In this document: positions 36,466 to 45,344 of the stretch, piece by piece
Position numbering within the stretch: the first letter of the stretch is position 1
How the letters are laid out: each line of letters starts with the position of its first letter
NCBI GenBank assembly: GCA_028818385.1
Contig: JAPPNY010000110.1
Coordinates: 30,832 to 94,831, forward strand
DNA from: Spirochaetaceae bacterium
Lineage (GTDB): Bacteria > Spirochaetota > Spirochaetia > SZUA-6 > Bin103
Direction of reading: 5' to 3'
DNA length: 64,000 nucleotides
Program-made: the position numbers and the translations under genes
The notes under the pieces: model-generated
Database searches by the model: none
The model's input: only the letters and a program-made list of their open reading frames with translations
Told to the model about the DNA's origin: nothing

Positions 36466-37687
36466 GGGCGATCTCCTGCGCTTCGCGCGTCAGGAATTCC
36501 GCCCAGCGTTCCGGCTGCAGCGCTCCCGCCAGGATGAACAGGTCCTTGTCGCCGCGGCCGGAGACGTTGACCACCACGCTGGCGTCGTCCGGGAGCGCGC
36601 GGGCCGCCTTGATCGCCGCCGCGCCCGCGTGCGCGGACTCCAGCGCGAAGATGATCCCCTCGGTGCGGGCGAACAGCCGCACCGCGTCGAGCGCTTCGTC
36701 GTCGGAGGCCGTCGTGAACTCCACGCGGCCGCTGGTGCCCAGGTGGGCGAGCTGCGGGCCGACGCCGGGGTAGTCGAGTCCGGCCGAGATCGAGTGCGTC
36801 TCCGCCACCTGGCCGTCGCCGTCGGTGAGGAACAGCGACTTGTAGCCGTGCACGATGCCGGGAACGCCGCTGCCGGACATGCGCGCCGCGTGGTCGCCCA
36901 GGGCGGGCCCGCGGCCTCCCGCCTCCACGCCGATCAGGCGCGGCGTCGACGCCTCCAGATGCGGAGCGAAGAAGCCGAGCGCATTCGATCCGCCGCCCAC
37001 GCAGGCGATCAGCGCGGCCGGCTGCACGCCGAGCTGCCGGCACTGGTCGGCGACCTCGCGGCCGACCACGGACTGGAACTCGCGCACCATGTCCGGGTAG
37101 GGCGACGGGCCCATGACCGAGCCGATCACGTAGTGGGTCCGGTCGAAGGTGTCCGACCAGTCGCGCAGCGCTTCGTTGATGGCGTCCTTGAGCGTGCGCG
37201 AGCCGGAGCCGACCGGGACCACCTCCGCGCCGAACAGCTCCATCCAGAACACGTTGGGGCGCTGGCGGCGCACGTCCACCTCGCCCATGTAGACCCGGCA
37301 CTCCAGTCCCAGCTTGGCGGCGACCGCGGCGGTGGCCACGCCGTGCTGGCCGGCGCCGGTCTCGGCGATCACGCGCGGCTTGCCCATGCGCTTCGCCAGC
37401 AGGCACTGGCCGATGACGTTGTTCACCTTGTGGGCGCCGGTGTTGGCCAGCCCCTCCAGCTTCAGGTAGATCGACGCGCCGCCGATCTCCGCCTGCGCGT
37501 TCACGGCCGGCGAGAGCGGCGTCGGTCGCCCCGCGAACTGGCGCCCGAAGCGGTCCAGCTCAGCCAGGAACTCCGGGTCGATCACCGCCTCCGTGAACGC
37601 CGCCTGCAGCTCGTCGAGCGGCGTGCGCAGCACCTCGGCCGCGTAGCGCCCTCCGAACTGGCCGAAGTAGTCGTTGTACACCTTCAT
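36458..37687 (-). CDS. trpB: Tryptophan synthase beta chain
   Basis: 409 residues. The PLP lysine is K87 in NTGAHKVNN, and the phosphate loop GGGSNA is present. It is a type 1 TrpB, matched to the TrpA encoded next. It joins indole and serine to tryptophan. The start at 37687 is preceded by three tandem copies of a Shine-Dalgarno-containing unit. Confidence 0.95.
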   Translation of the reverse strand: MKVYNDYFGQFGGRYAAEVLRTPLDELQAAFTEAVIDPEFLAELDRFGRQFAGRPTPLSPAVNAQAEIGGASIYLKLEGLANTGAHKVNNVIGQCLLAKRMGKPRVIAETGAGQHGVATAAVAAKLGLECRVYMGEVDVRRQRPNVFWMELFGAEVVPVGSGSRTLKDAINEALRDWSDTFDRTHYVIGSVMGPSPYPDMVREFQSVVGREVADQCRQLGVQPAALIACVGGGSNALGFFAPHLEASTPRLIGVEAGGRGPALGDHAARMSGSGVPGIVHGYKSLFLTDGDGQVAETHSISAGLDYPGVGPQLAHLGTSGRVEFTTASDDEALDAVRLFARTEGIIFALESAHAGAAAIKAARALPDDASVVVNVSGRGDKDLFILAGALQPERWAEFLTREAQEIAHG

Positions 37688-37688
37688 T

Positions 37689-37733
37689 TCGGACTCCTCA
37701 TGCCCAGACTCCTTATGCTCAGACTCCTCATGC
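37689..37733 (-). repeat. Three tandem 15-bp units carrying Shine-Dalgarno sites before trpB
   Basis: Units at 37689-37703, 37704-37718 and 37719-37733 read GCATGAGGAGTCCGA with one or two changes on the coding strand. Each contains AGGAGTC. The first unit includes the trpCF stop. The array links trpCF and trpB and may adjust trpB translation through copy number. Confidence 0.75.
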
Positions 37734-39152
37734 GGCCGTCCCGAGCGGCGCGCGAATCGCGGTGAAGAACGCCCTCAGCTTGGCCGGGTCCTTGCGTCCC
37801 GGTGACGACTCCAGGCCGCTGGCCACGTCCACCAGCTCCGGCGCGTGGCGGTCGATGACGGCGCCCACGTTGTCGGGGTTGAGGCCGCCGGCCAGCCAGA
37901 GCGGGCCGCGGCGAGCGGCCTCGTCGATCAGCTCGGAGTCGATGCGCCGGCCGGACGCCGGCGCGTCCACCAGCACCCGCGGACAGCGGTAGTCGCCGAT
38001 CCCCTCCAGGTCGGCCCGGCCCCGCACGCGGACCGCCTTGTAGTAGGGCTGCGCCAGGTCCGCGCAGCGCTCGGCGGGCTCGGCACCGTGAAGCTGCACG
38101 GCATCCAGGTGGCCGTCGCGCTGCAACTCCGCCGCGACCTGGGCGTCGTCCACCGTGATGCCCACCTTCAGCGCGCCGACGTCACCGAGCTGCGCGATCA
38201 TCTCCGGCGCCACGCGCCGTGGGGACGCGGCGACCAGGTTGAGACCGAGCATGTCGGCGCCGGCGTCGACCGCGCGCAGCACGTCGTCACGGCTCGTGAC
38301 GCCGCAGATCTTGACCAGTGGGCGGGTCGGCTCCTCGGCGCCGATCGCGCGCAGCGGCATGCGCTCATAGAGCCGGCCCCAGAAGTCGGCAGGCGCCGCG
38401 CCCTGAAATCCGGCCACCAGCTCGGCGGCCAGCTCCGGCCGCCGCACGACGCCTTCGCCGACCAGCACGCCCGCGAAACCGGCGGCGCGCGCCGGTGCGG
38501 CCTGCTCGGCGAAGAAGATGCCGGACTCGAACACCAGCCGCGCCGGCCAGTCGATCGCCGGCCGCAGCCGCAATGGGTGAGCGAGGTCGGTGGTGAAGGT
38601 GGTCAGGTCGCGGGCGTTGATGCCGACCAGCGCCGGGCGCAGGGCGCGCACCTCTTCCACGTCGGCGGGGTCGTGCACCTCCACCAGGGCGGCCATGCCC
38701 AGCCCTTCGGCCGCCTGCAGCATCGACGCCAGCCGCTGCCGGTCGATCATGCCGGCGATCAGCAGCACCGCGTCGGCGCCGGCCCGGTGGGAGACCTCCA
38801 CGTCCCGCTCGTCGAGCAGGAAGTCCTTGCGCAGCACGGCGAGGTGCCCGAAGCGCTCCTTGATCCGCATCAGGTCGTCGAGCGAGCCGCCGAAGTGGTC
38901 GGGCTCGGTGAGCACCGACACGTGGCGGATGCCGGCGGCCATGTAGCGTCCGGCCTGCGCGACCACGTCGAGATCGGCGTCGATCGCGCCCCGGGAAGGG
39001 GAGCGCTTCTTGATCTCGCAGATCACCAGCGGCTCCGCGGCGAACGGGGCGGCGGGTGCCTGCCGTGCCGTGGGCACGGCCGCGCCCAGCGCCGGCCCTT
39101 CGCGCGCAACCCGTTCCCGGCGGCCGGCGACGATGCGGTCGCGGATGGTCAC
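37728..39152 (-). CDS. trpCF: Indole-3-glycerol phosphate synthase / phosphoribosylanthranilate isomerase fusion
   Basis: 474 residues with two TIM barrels. The N-terminal IGPS part has CEIKKRSPSRG (K48-K49), LLDERDVEVSHRAGADAVLL and GINARDL. The PRAI part begins near residue 283 with LVKICGVTS and has VQLHGAEP and LAGGLNPDNV. The fused enzyme does the two steps between phosphoribosylanthranilate and indole-glycerol phosphate. The same order of domains is seen in enterobacterial TrpCF. The start overlaps the trpGD stop by 4 bp (ATGA). Confidence 0.93.
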   Translation of the reverse strand: MTIRDRIVAGRRERVAREGPALGAAVPTARQAPAAPFAAEPLVICEIKKRSPSRGAIDADLDVVAQAGRYMAAGIRHVSVLTEPDHFGGSLDDLMRIKERFGHLAVLRKDFLLDERDVEVSHRAGADAVLLIAGMIDRQRLASMLQAAEGLGMAALVEVHDPADVEEVRALRPALVGINARDLTTFTTDLAHPLRLRPAIDWPARLVFESGIFFAEQAAPARAAGFAGVLVGEGVVRRPELAAELVAGFQGAAPADFWGRLYERMPLRAIGAEEPTRPLVKICGVTSRDDVLRAVDAGADMLGLNLVAASPRRVAPEMIAQLGDVGALKVGITVDDAQVAAELQRDGHLDAVQLHGAEPAERCADLAQPYYKAVRVRGRADLEGIGDYRCPRVLVDAPASGRRIDSELIDEAARRGPLWLAGGLNPDNVGAVIDRHAPELVDVASGLESSPGRKDPAKLRAFFTAIRAPLGTAA

Positions 39153-40798
39153 GGCGTGGACCCGTCCCGTCCTCGATCGGCAGGGCCGGCGGCGTCGCGC
39201 TCGGCCAATGTCGCCGCCAGCGCCGTGATCTCCTCAACCTTGCGCGCCGCCCCTCCGGAAGCCAGCGCCTCCAGCGCGGTCTGCGTGCCGGCGCGGATGT
39301 CGCCGGCCAGCCCGCACACGTGCAGCGCGGCACCGGCGTTGACGGCGATCGCGTCGCGCAACGCCGGACGGCCCCCGCCAGCCATCAGCTCGCGCGCCGC
39401 CGCGACGTTCTCCTCCGGCGTGCCGCCGGCGACCGCGCCGATCTCGTGGCGGCCGACACCCAGCTCTTCCGGCGTCAGCCGGAGCTCGGTCGCCTCACCC
39501 GACTCGTCGATGAGCACCGCATTCGTGGGACCGGTCACCGAGATCTCGTCCCCGCCGTCGTCGCCGTGCACGGTCATCACCCGCCGCACGCCCAGCAGCC
39601 GCGCCGCCTCCGCCACCACCCGGCAGAGGGCGCCGTCGTAGACGCCGATCACCTGGTAGGCGGCGCCGGCTGGATTGGCCAGCGGCCCCAGCAGGTTCAT
39701 CACCGTCTTGATGCCCAGCTCCTGCCGCACGGGGGCGGCGTGGCGCATGGAACCGTGATAGGTGGGCGCGAACAGGAACGCGAATCCGGTCGTCGTCAGG
39801 AGCTCGGCGGTGGCCGCCGGGCTGAGGTCGGAGCGGACGCCGAGCGCTGCATAGAAGTCGGCGCTGCCGCTCTTGCGGGTGAACGACCGGTTGCCGTGCT
39901 TGGCCACCCGGGCGCCGGCGGTGCAGGCCACCAGCGCCGCCATCGACGAGATGTTGAAGCTGCCGATGCCGGCCCCGCCGGTGCCGCACGTGTCCAGGAA
40001 GTCGCCCGAGACCTCCAGGGGCGTCTTCTTGCGCCGCAGGACCGAAACGCACCCGGCGATCTCCGCCGCGGTATAGCCCTTGGCGTTCAGCGCCACCAGG
40101 AAGCCGGCGATCTGCGCCGCGTTGAGGTTGCCGTCGGTCAGCTCCTCCATGAACGCGGCAGCCTGCTCCTGCGTCAGGTCGGTGCCGGCCGCCACCGTGT
40201 TCAGCAGCCCCGGCACGTCCAGCGGTTCGCGCTTGTAGTTCAGAAAGTTCGCCAACAGTCTCCTCCCGGATGCGGATGCGATCGATTCCGGGTGAAACTG
40301 CACGCCCTCCACGACGTACCGTTCATGCCGGATGCCCATGATCTCGCCATCCGCAGATCGCGCGGTGACCGTGAACCCCGCAGGTACCGTCTCCGGGTCG
40401 ATCACCAGCGAATGATAGCGGGTGAACACCGCCGGCGACGGTATGCCGCGGAACACGCCGCGCCCGTCCGAGGTTATCGCATCGGTCTTGCCGTGTACGA
40501 TCGCCTTCGCCTGGACGATGCTCCCTCCGAAGGCGGCGCCGATCGCCTGGTGCCCCAGGCAGACCCCGAGGATCGGGATCTTGCCGGCGAATCGGCGGAT
40601 CGCCTCCAGGCTGACGCCGGCGTCCTCCGGCCGGCCCGGGCCGGGCGAGATGATGATCCCGTCAGGCGCAAGCGCCGCGATCCCGTCCGCGTCGATCCGG
40701 TCGTTGCGGAACACCCGGATCTCCTCGTCGGTGATCTCCGACAGGTACTGGAACAGGTTGTAGGTAAACGAGTCGTAGTTGTCGATCAGGACGTACAT
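39149..40798 (-). CDS. trpGD: Anthranilate synthase glutaminase / anthranilate phosphoribosyltransferase fusion
   Basis: 549 residues from the ATG at 40798, which overlaps the trpE stop by one base (TGATG). The class I glutamine amidotransferase part has the triad C80 (GVCLGHQ), H169 and E171 (QFHPES). The TrpD part begins near residue 200 with the phosphoribosyl-diphosphate loop DTCGTGGAGIGSFN (269-282). The glutaminase feeds ammonia to TrpE; the second domain adds phosphoribose to anthranilate. Confidence 0.94.
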   Translation of the reverse strand: MYVLIDNYDSFTYNLFQYLSEITDEEIRVFRNDRIDADGIAALAPDGIIISPGPGRPEDAGVSLEAIRRFAGKIPILGVCLGHQAIGAAFGGSIVQAKAIVHGKTDAITSDGRGVFRGIPSPAVFTRYHSLVIDPETVPAGFTVTARSADGEIMGIRHERYVVEGVQFHPESIASASGRRLLANFLNYKREPLDVPGLLNTVAAGTDLTQEQAAAFMEELTDGNLNAAQIAGFLVALNAKGYTAAEIAGCVSVLRRKKTPLEVSGDFLDTCGTGGAGIGSFNISSMAALVACTAGARVAKHGNRSFTRKSGSADFYAALGVRSDLSPAATAELLTTTGFAFLFAPTYHGSMRHAAPVRQELGIKTVMNLLGPLANPAGAAYQVIGVYDGALCRVVAEAARLLGVRRVMTVHGDDGGDEISVTGPTNAVLIDESGEATELRLTPEELGVGRHEIGAVAGGTPEENVAAARELMAGGGRPALRDAIAVNAGAALHVCGLAGDIRAGTQTALEALASGGAARKVEEITALAATLAERDAAGPADRGRDGSTP

Positions 40799-42189
40799 CA
40801 GAGCTCCACTCCCAGCGCCCGGACGAGCGCTCCCAGTTTTTCGTCGGTCTCCTCCAGCTCCCGCTCCGGCGACGAGTCGTAGACCACCCCGGCGCCGGCC
40901 TGCAGCACCATCACCCCGTCCTTCTTCAGCCCGCAGCGGATGGCGATGCAGGTGTCCAGGGAGCCGTCCGGCTCGACGTAGCCGACGACCCCGGCGTAGA
41001 AGCTGCGCGGCGCAGCCTCCAGGCGGTCGATCACCTCCATGGCGCGGATCTTCGGCGCGCCGGACACCGTGCCGGCGGGGAAGGTGGCGCGCAGCGCGTC
41101 GATGCCGTCGCGGTCCGGGAACAGGTTCCCCTCGACCTGGGAGACGATGTGCATGACGTGCGAGTAGTGCTCGATGACGTTGAGCTCGGTCACCTCGACC
41201 GAGCCGGGGATGCACACCCGGCCCAGGTCGTTGCGGCCCAGGTCGACCAGCATCAGGTGCTCGGCCAGCTCCTTCTCGTCGCCGAGCAGCTCCGCCTCCA
41301 AGGCGTCGTCCTCGGCCCGGTCCGCCCCGCGCCGCCGCGTGCCCGCGATCGGGCGCAGGATGGCGCGGCCCTGCCGGCAGCGCACGTGCACCTCCGGCGA
41401 GGCCCCGAACAGCTCGAAGTCGTCGTAGCGCAGATAGAACATGTAGGGCGAGGGGTTGGTGTGGCGCAGGTTCCGGTACGCCTCCAGCGCCGGCAGCCCG
41501 GTGCGCACCGCCAGCCGGCGCGACAGCACGCCCTGCAGGAGGTTGCCGGCTATGATCTCCTCCCGGACCTCCCTGACCCCCGCCATGAAGCGCGGCGGGT
41601 CCCCCTCGTCCACCACCTCGGCCTGCCCGCGGTGGCGCTGGGGCGCCATGAAGTTGAAGTCCATGTCGTCGATCCGCGCCATGGCCGCGTCGATGGCCGC
41701 GTCCAGGTCGATCTCGTACCCGTCGTAGTTGATGCCCAGCAGGGTCACCGAGTCGACGTAGTGGTCGAACACGGCGAACAGGTGGCCGAACAGGAAGGCG
41801 GCGTGCGGCAGGCCCAGCACGTCGGGGCGCTCTTGCAGGCGCACGGTGTCGAAGCGCGACGCGTACTCGTAGCTCAGGAAGCCGATGCCCCCGGCCGGGA
41901 ACGGAAAGTCGAACGCCGAGCCTTGATGCTCGGCCGCGAACGACCGCAGCACGTCCAGGATGTCCCGCTCCGGATCCGGCAGGCGCGTTTCCGTCCCGTC
42001 CCGGACCAGCACCACTCCCGCGTCCGTTTCGCGGACGCAGAACGCCTCCCGCACCAGCAGGATGGAGTAGCGCTCGCGCCCCTTCATGAAGGAGGCCGAC
42101 TCCAGCAGCACGCGCGCGTCCAGCTTCCTGGCCAGCGTCACCGGCGTGAAGCGTTCGGCCGAGATCGTCTTCGTCGCTGTCTTCTGCAA
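40798..42189 (-). CDS. trpE: Anthranilate synthase component I
   Basis: 463 residues from a TTG at 42189. This start was chosen because GGAGGAAGGAG lies directly before it and because the region above it is the attenuator. Chorismate-binding motifs are present: NLLQGVLSRR, SPYMFYLRYDDFELFGASPEVHVR, here given by its ends SPYMF and SPEVHV, then RPIAGTRRRG, LVDLGRNDLGRV and FPAGTVSGAPKIRAMEVI. The N-terminal LLES-S region near residue 29 is the usual tryptophan feedback site. It is the first structural gene of the trp operon. Confidence 0.93.
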   Translation of the reverse strand: MQKTATKTISAERFTPVTLARKLDARVLLESASFMKGRERYSILLVREAFCVRETDAGVVLVRDGTETRLPDPERDILDVLRSFAAEHQGSAFDFPFPAGGIGFLSYEYASRFDTVRLQERPDVLGLPHAAFLFGHLFAVFDHYVDSVTLLGINYDGYEIDLDAAIDAAMARIDDMDFNFMAPQRHRGQAEVVDEGDPPRFMAGVREVREEIIAGNLLQGVLSRRLAVRTGLPALEAYRNLRHTNPSPYMFYLRYDDFELFGASPEVHVRCRQGRAILRPIAGTRRRGADRAEDDALEAELLGDEKELAEHLMLVDLGRNDLGRVCIPGSVEVTELNVIEHYSHVMHIVSQVEGNLFPDRDGIDALRATFPAGTVSGAPKIRAMEVIDRLEAAPRSFYAGVVGYVEPDGSLDTCIAIRCGLKKDGVMVLQAGAGVVYDSSPERELEETDEKLGALVRALGVEL

Positions 42190-42208
42190 CTCCTTCCTCC
42201 GTAAATAC

Positions 42209-42250
42209 AAAAAGCCGCAGGACCCGGTACGAGCACCGGAACCTGCGGCT
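42209..42250 (-). terminator. trp attenuator terminator
   Basis: GCCGCAGG and CCTGCGGC pair as a stem on the minus strand, with an inner CCGGT/ACCGG helix, followed by five T (42209-42213). It lies between trpL and trpE. The alternative pairing is CCGGAACC (42283-42290) with GGTTCCGG (42236-42243), a perfect 8-bp antiterminator that would break the stem. Confidence 0.88.
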
Positions 42251-42290
42251 TCAGCACGTGCCGACATGCGGCCTCAGTGCGTGGTTCCGG

Positions 42291-42353
42291 TTACACCACC
42301 GGCCACCACCAAGCGCGCACATCGCGCGTCGCGATGTCGTTGCGATCGGTCAT
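42291..42353 (-). CDS. trpL: trp operon leader peptide
   Basis: Twenty codons reading MTDRNDIATRDVRAWWWPVV, then TAA. Three successive Trp codons sit five codons before the stop. The stop is directly next to the antiterminator strand at 42283-42290, so a ribosome that finishes the peptide would cover it and let the terminator form. A ribosome stalled at the Trp codons would leave it free. This is the classic attenuation layout. Confidence 0.9.
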   Translation of the reverse strand: MTDRNDIATRDVRAWWWPVV

Positions 42354-42362
42354 CTGCCCGCT

Positions 42363-42392
42363 ACCCTACGCGGACCCGCCCACCCCGGTCAA
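42363..42392 (-). promoter_or_regulatory. Possible trp operon promoter
   Basis: TTGACC (42387-42392) and TAGGGT (42363-42368) are 18 bp apart on the minus strand. Transcription would begin near 42356, only a few bases before trpL. Upstream is a purine-rich tract (pyrimidine on the plus strand) from about 42398 to 42466. Confidence 0.4.
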
Positions 42393-42498
42393 GTGGAGCG
42401 CTCGCTCGCTCTCTCGCTCTCGCTCCCTCAACTCCCTCCTTCTCTCTTCAACTCCCCCTTGACCCGCACGGGAACACTGTGCCAAGGTTCCTGCCGAT

Positions 42499-42633
42499 CC
42501 AATTCGTGCGGACGGCCCCTGTCGGGCCGCCTGCGGAATACAACAGCCGCTGAAGGCCCGGCGTAGGAGTAGCTACCTCGCTTTGGCCGGTGAATACGTA
42601 GGACTCGCCTTACTTACTGTCTGCGCGAATTGG
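42499..42633 (+). ncRNA. Structured leader RNA, copy A (unrecognised class)
   Basis: A closing helix pairs 42499-42513 with 42619-42633 (15 bp, allowing G-U). Inside it are a hairpin GGCCC-CTGTC-GGGCC (42514-42528), the 13-base GCGGAATACAACA (42533-42545), a GCC-N6-GGC hairpin (42546-42557), a stem around the loop AGTAGCTA, and GGTGAATACG (42589-42598). A second hairpin at 42644-42660 and AGGAGG at 42682 lead to the lipoprotein start at 42697. Copy B at 63688 keeps the unpaired motifs but has different, still complementary helices. It matches no riboswitch class that I recognise. Confidence 0.7.
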
Positions 42634-42696
42634 ATCAAAACGACCCGGCACCTTGCCGGGCGGTTAAACGCGCCTAAGCTAAGGAGGAAATGTCCC

Positions 42697-43674
42697 GTGA
42701 AGAGTTCAATAGGACCGGCGATTGGCCCCCATAGTCTGTTGGTATTAGCGCTGATAGTGCTTGTTACTGCTGGCTGTGAAGATACAGCGGCTCCAAGTCA
42801 ACCATCGACATCCCCGGTGGTCACACCTACTCCATATGTGCCTACCGATGTTGTGATAGGTAACGGGTGGACGATGAAAAGTGCACGTATAGTTGCCCAG
42901 TCGGACGTTCCTCAGCCAACGAGTGACGGAGATCTGGAAGTCCGAAATGTCCGGTTGGTGTCGACTACCGACAATAGGGACTTCGGTCCTGTCGAAGCGG
43001 CATTTGAGCCAGCCAGCACCACTACTACTGAGTACTTTATCGAAATCGAGATGGAGAAGAAATATTACGCCCACGAGGTTACGGAAGTGTGGCTAGAACT
43101 CAAAGATGGTAGAGTAGTAAAGTGGGGGGACACTCCATTAGGAGACGCTGATTGTGAGGCTCTTATAGAGCGAACAACCTATACGATTGAAGGCAACACT
43201 GTAAGTCTCATCACGGGATGCTTGCCCATAGTGCTGAACAAGTGTCTACAGTTTGCACCAACATCCTGCGTTATAGGACGCTTTCCTCCTGGCATTAGTG
43301 AAGATGATTTTGTATTGTCACCATGCGTAAACGCAGGGTCTATAGCAGGAGTAGCGTTTGACCTTGATAGACAGCAATGGCTATCTAACCCTGATCCTGA
43401 CACCGCTCACTTGCACACGTGGGAGTACTTTTATGGGCTTCTATATGATGCCTACTATAACGTCATGCAAGGGTTCAATTGTATGTGGTCAACAGCGCCC
43501 CCGGAGCCGATCGAGGTCGGATGGTCTCCGTCTCCCCGCACTCCAATACAGCGAAAGGAAGTTACTCAAGTGTCCGCGCCGCCGCCCCCACCGATCAGCC
43601 GTTTGACGGCAAGAGGCGGCGGGAGTGTTGGTAGTCTCAGGTTCCCTGACTGCCCGCCTGGGACCAAGTGTTGA
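42697..43674 (+). CDS. Lipoprotein of unknown function
   Basis: 325 residues from the GTG at 42697, which has AGGAGG 10 bp upstream; an open frame continues upstream but through the leader RNA. The lipobox VTAGC follows a hydrophobic segment. A Ser/Thr/Pro linker comes next, then a domain of about 220 residues with six or more Cys, and a Pro-rich tail. No family was recognised. Base composition is AT-richer than the flanks, as in the genes at 21891-23348. The gene sits behind the structured leader RNA. Confidence 0.7.
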   Translation: MKSSIGPAIGPHSLLVLALIVLVTAGCEDTAAPSQPSTSPVVTPTPYVPTDVVIGNGWTMKSARIVAQSDVPQPTSDGDLEVRNVRLVSTTDNRDFGPVEAAFEPASTTTTEYFIEIEMEKKYYAHEVTEVWLELKDGRVVKWGDTPLGDADCEALIERTTYTIEGNTVSLITGCLPIVLNKCLQFAPTSCVIGRFPPGISEDDFVLSPCVNAGSIAGVAFDLDRQQWLSNPDPDTAHLHTWEYFYGLLYDAYYNVMQGFNCMWSTAPPEPIEVGWSPSPRTPIQRKEVTQVSAPPPPPISRLTARGGGSVGSLRFPDCPPGTKC

Positions 43675-43679
43675 GCTGA

Positions 43680-43694
43680 GCCCAGAGATTGGGC
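43680..43694 (+). terminator. Weak hairpin after the lipoprotein gene
   Basis: GCCCA and TGGGC pair around GAGAT, 6 bp after the stop. There is no T run, so termination would need Rho or the further GC-rich hairpins near 43720-43765. Confidence 0.3.
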
Positions 43695-43833
43695 CTGTGC
43701 GACAGACGATAGTGACGGCCCGTTCGGCCCGCCGCTAGCCCGGGTTACCGGGTGGCACTTCCGGCCGTTCAGCAGCTCAGCTTCAGCTAAGGTCTCTCGC
43801 CAAAATATAGTGGTCGAATGGAGTAGCCGCTAA

Positions 43834-44045
43834 TTAACGTACTCAGCGACCGCGAACCCCGTCCTCGCCGAAGCGGTCAAGACCAAGTTCGCGGCTGCCC
43901 TCGATTCATGGCTCGACGAGCGCCTTCGGCGACGCTGGGAGGCGGTCGAGGTGCGCCAGATGGGCCGTCGCGGCATCTCCTGTGTGCCGCCGCCACCACC
44001 GGTCTGTCGCGCACCACCATTCGCGCCGGGCTGAAGGAACTTGAT
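43834..44045 (+). pseudogene. N-terminal remnant of an ISAzo13-like transposase
   Basis: The translation VLAEAVKTKFAAALDSWLDE followed by LRRRWEAVE, and, after a frameshift near 43980, TTGLSRTTIRAGLKEL resembles the helix-turn-helix start of ISAzo13-type transposases. The frameshift and the loss of the catalytic core show it is dead. Confidence 0.6.
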
Positions 44046-44049
44046 GTCA

Positions 44050-44530
<481 letters not shown>

Positions 44531-44589
44531 TCTCATCTTGATTGTCGCTGCCATGCCGCTGTACGCGGTGTTCGATCGGCCCAGACGGT

Positions 44590-44930
44590 AGCGCTGAAGT
44601 GGGACGAGCGCAGCGAAGTCACCGAGTGGAATCCCGTGTTCGCCTACGTGGCTCTGGAGTTGGGGTTCACCACGGAGATCGTTCTTCAAGCAGCGCCGGT
44701 TCAAGGATCGCGATGATCTGGGCGTGCAACTCCACCCGTGGCTGCACGAGATGAACCACCAGCGACCCAACCGCGCCACCGGCAGATCCCCGAGCAACGC
44801 CGCCAGCAGGAGCTTGAGCGACTGCGGCCCCTGCGCACGGGGCCCGAGCGGCTGGCGTTGCGGATTCCAATTCAGGTGGACGTGACCGGCGAGGTGTTCC
44901 CACGACGGGCTGCGCTACTCGATGCAGGAT
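44590..44930 (+). pseudogene. Second IS21-type istA remnant, C-terminal part
   Basis: Plus-strand pieces WNPVFAYVALELGFTTE, FKQRRFKDRDDL and RLRPLRTGPERLALRIPIQV match the C-terminal part of another IS21-family IstA. The segment between the first two pieces is deleted and the frame shifts twice. Confidence 0.6.
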
Positions 44931-45035
44931 GCAGATCGCGCAGCTCCGAGAGGATGGCGACACCTTGACGTGCGTTCTCGTCGGCGCGCTGCAGACGCAC
45001 GAACGGATCGAGGATCAGCAGCACAGTTTGGGGTC
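44925..45035 (-). pseudogene. Fragment of a RepA-like AAA ATPase
   Basis: The minus strand reads VLLILDPFVRLQRADENARQ and then GVAILSELRDLH, the Walker B region of RecA/RepA-type ATPases found on plasmids and phages. It is too short to function. Confidence 0.45.
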
Positions 45036-45185
45036 CCCCCCGGGCACGGCACGGCACATAGCGCCGTTGACGGGCCGGTGTTGAGTGTATACGGTGAGTG
45101 TCCTATGAGACCGAACGCTTGCCCAAGCCGCAAAGCACACGTGGCGTCGCGAGGCGACATGGGGCGACCTTCTCGGCGAGGCGAC

Positions 45186-45344
45186 ATGACGGTCGTAGAT
45201 CGGTGCGAGCGTTGCCGGCGGCTTCGGGAACGGACCACCACGGCGGCTGGGGTGTGGGCGCTGTTCTACAGCGACGCCCGCCGGTCGCACGCAGTGTGGC
45301 GCCCGTCGGGGCCAGCCCCGCCGACGAAGAAGGCCGACCGATGA
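45186..45344 (+). CDS. Possible small protein with CxxC pair
   Basis: 52 residues from an ATG at 45186 (MTVVDRCERCRRLRERTTTA). One CERC motif is seen. Its stop overlaps the next start as ATGA, as in compact phage or plasmid gene pairs. No family was recognised and no good ribosome-binding site is present, so it may not be a gene. Confidence 0.35.
   Translation: MTVVDRCERCRRLRERTTTAAGVWALFYSDARRSHAVWRPSGPAPPTKKADR

Noticed and set aside
42499..42633. Assignment of the leader RNA to the manganese (yybP-ykoY) or c-di-AMP riboswitch
   Set aside because: GGAGTAGC and GGTGAAT look familiar, but the rest of the conserved cores of these classes is missing.
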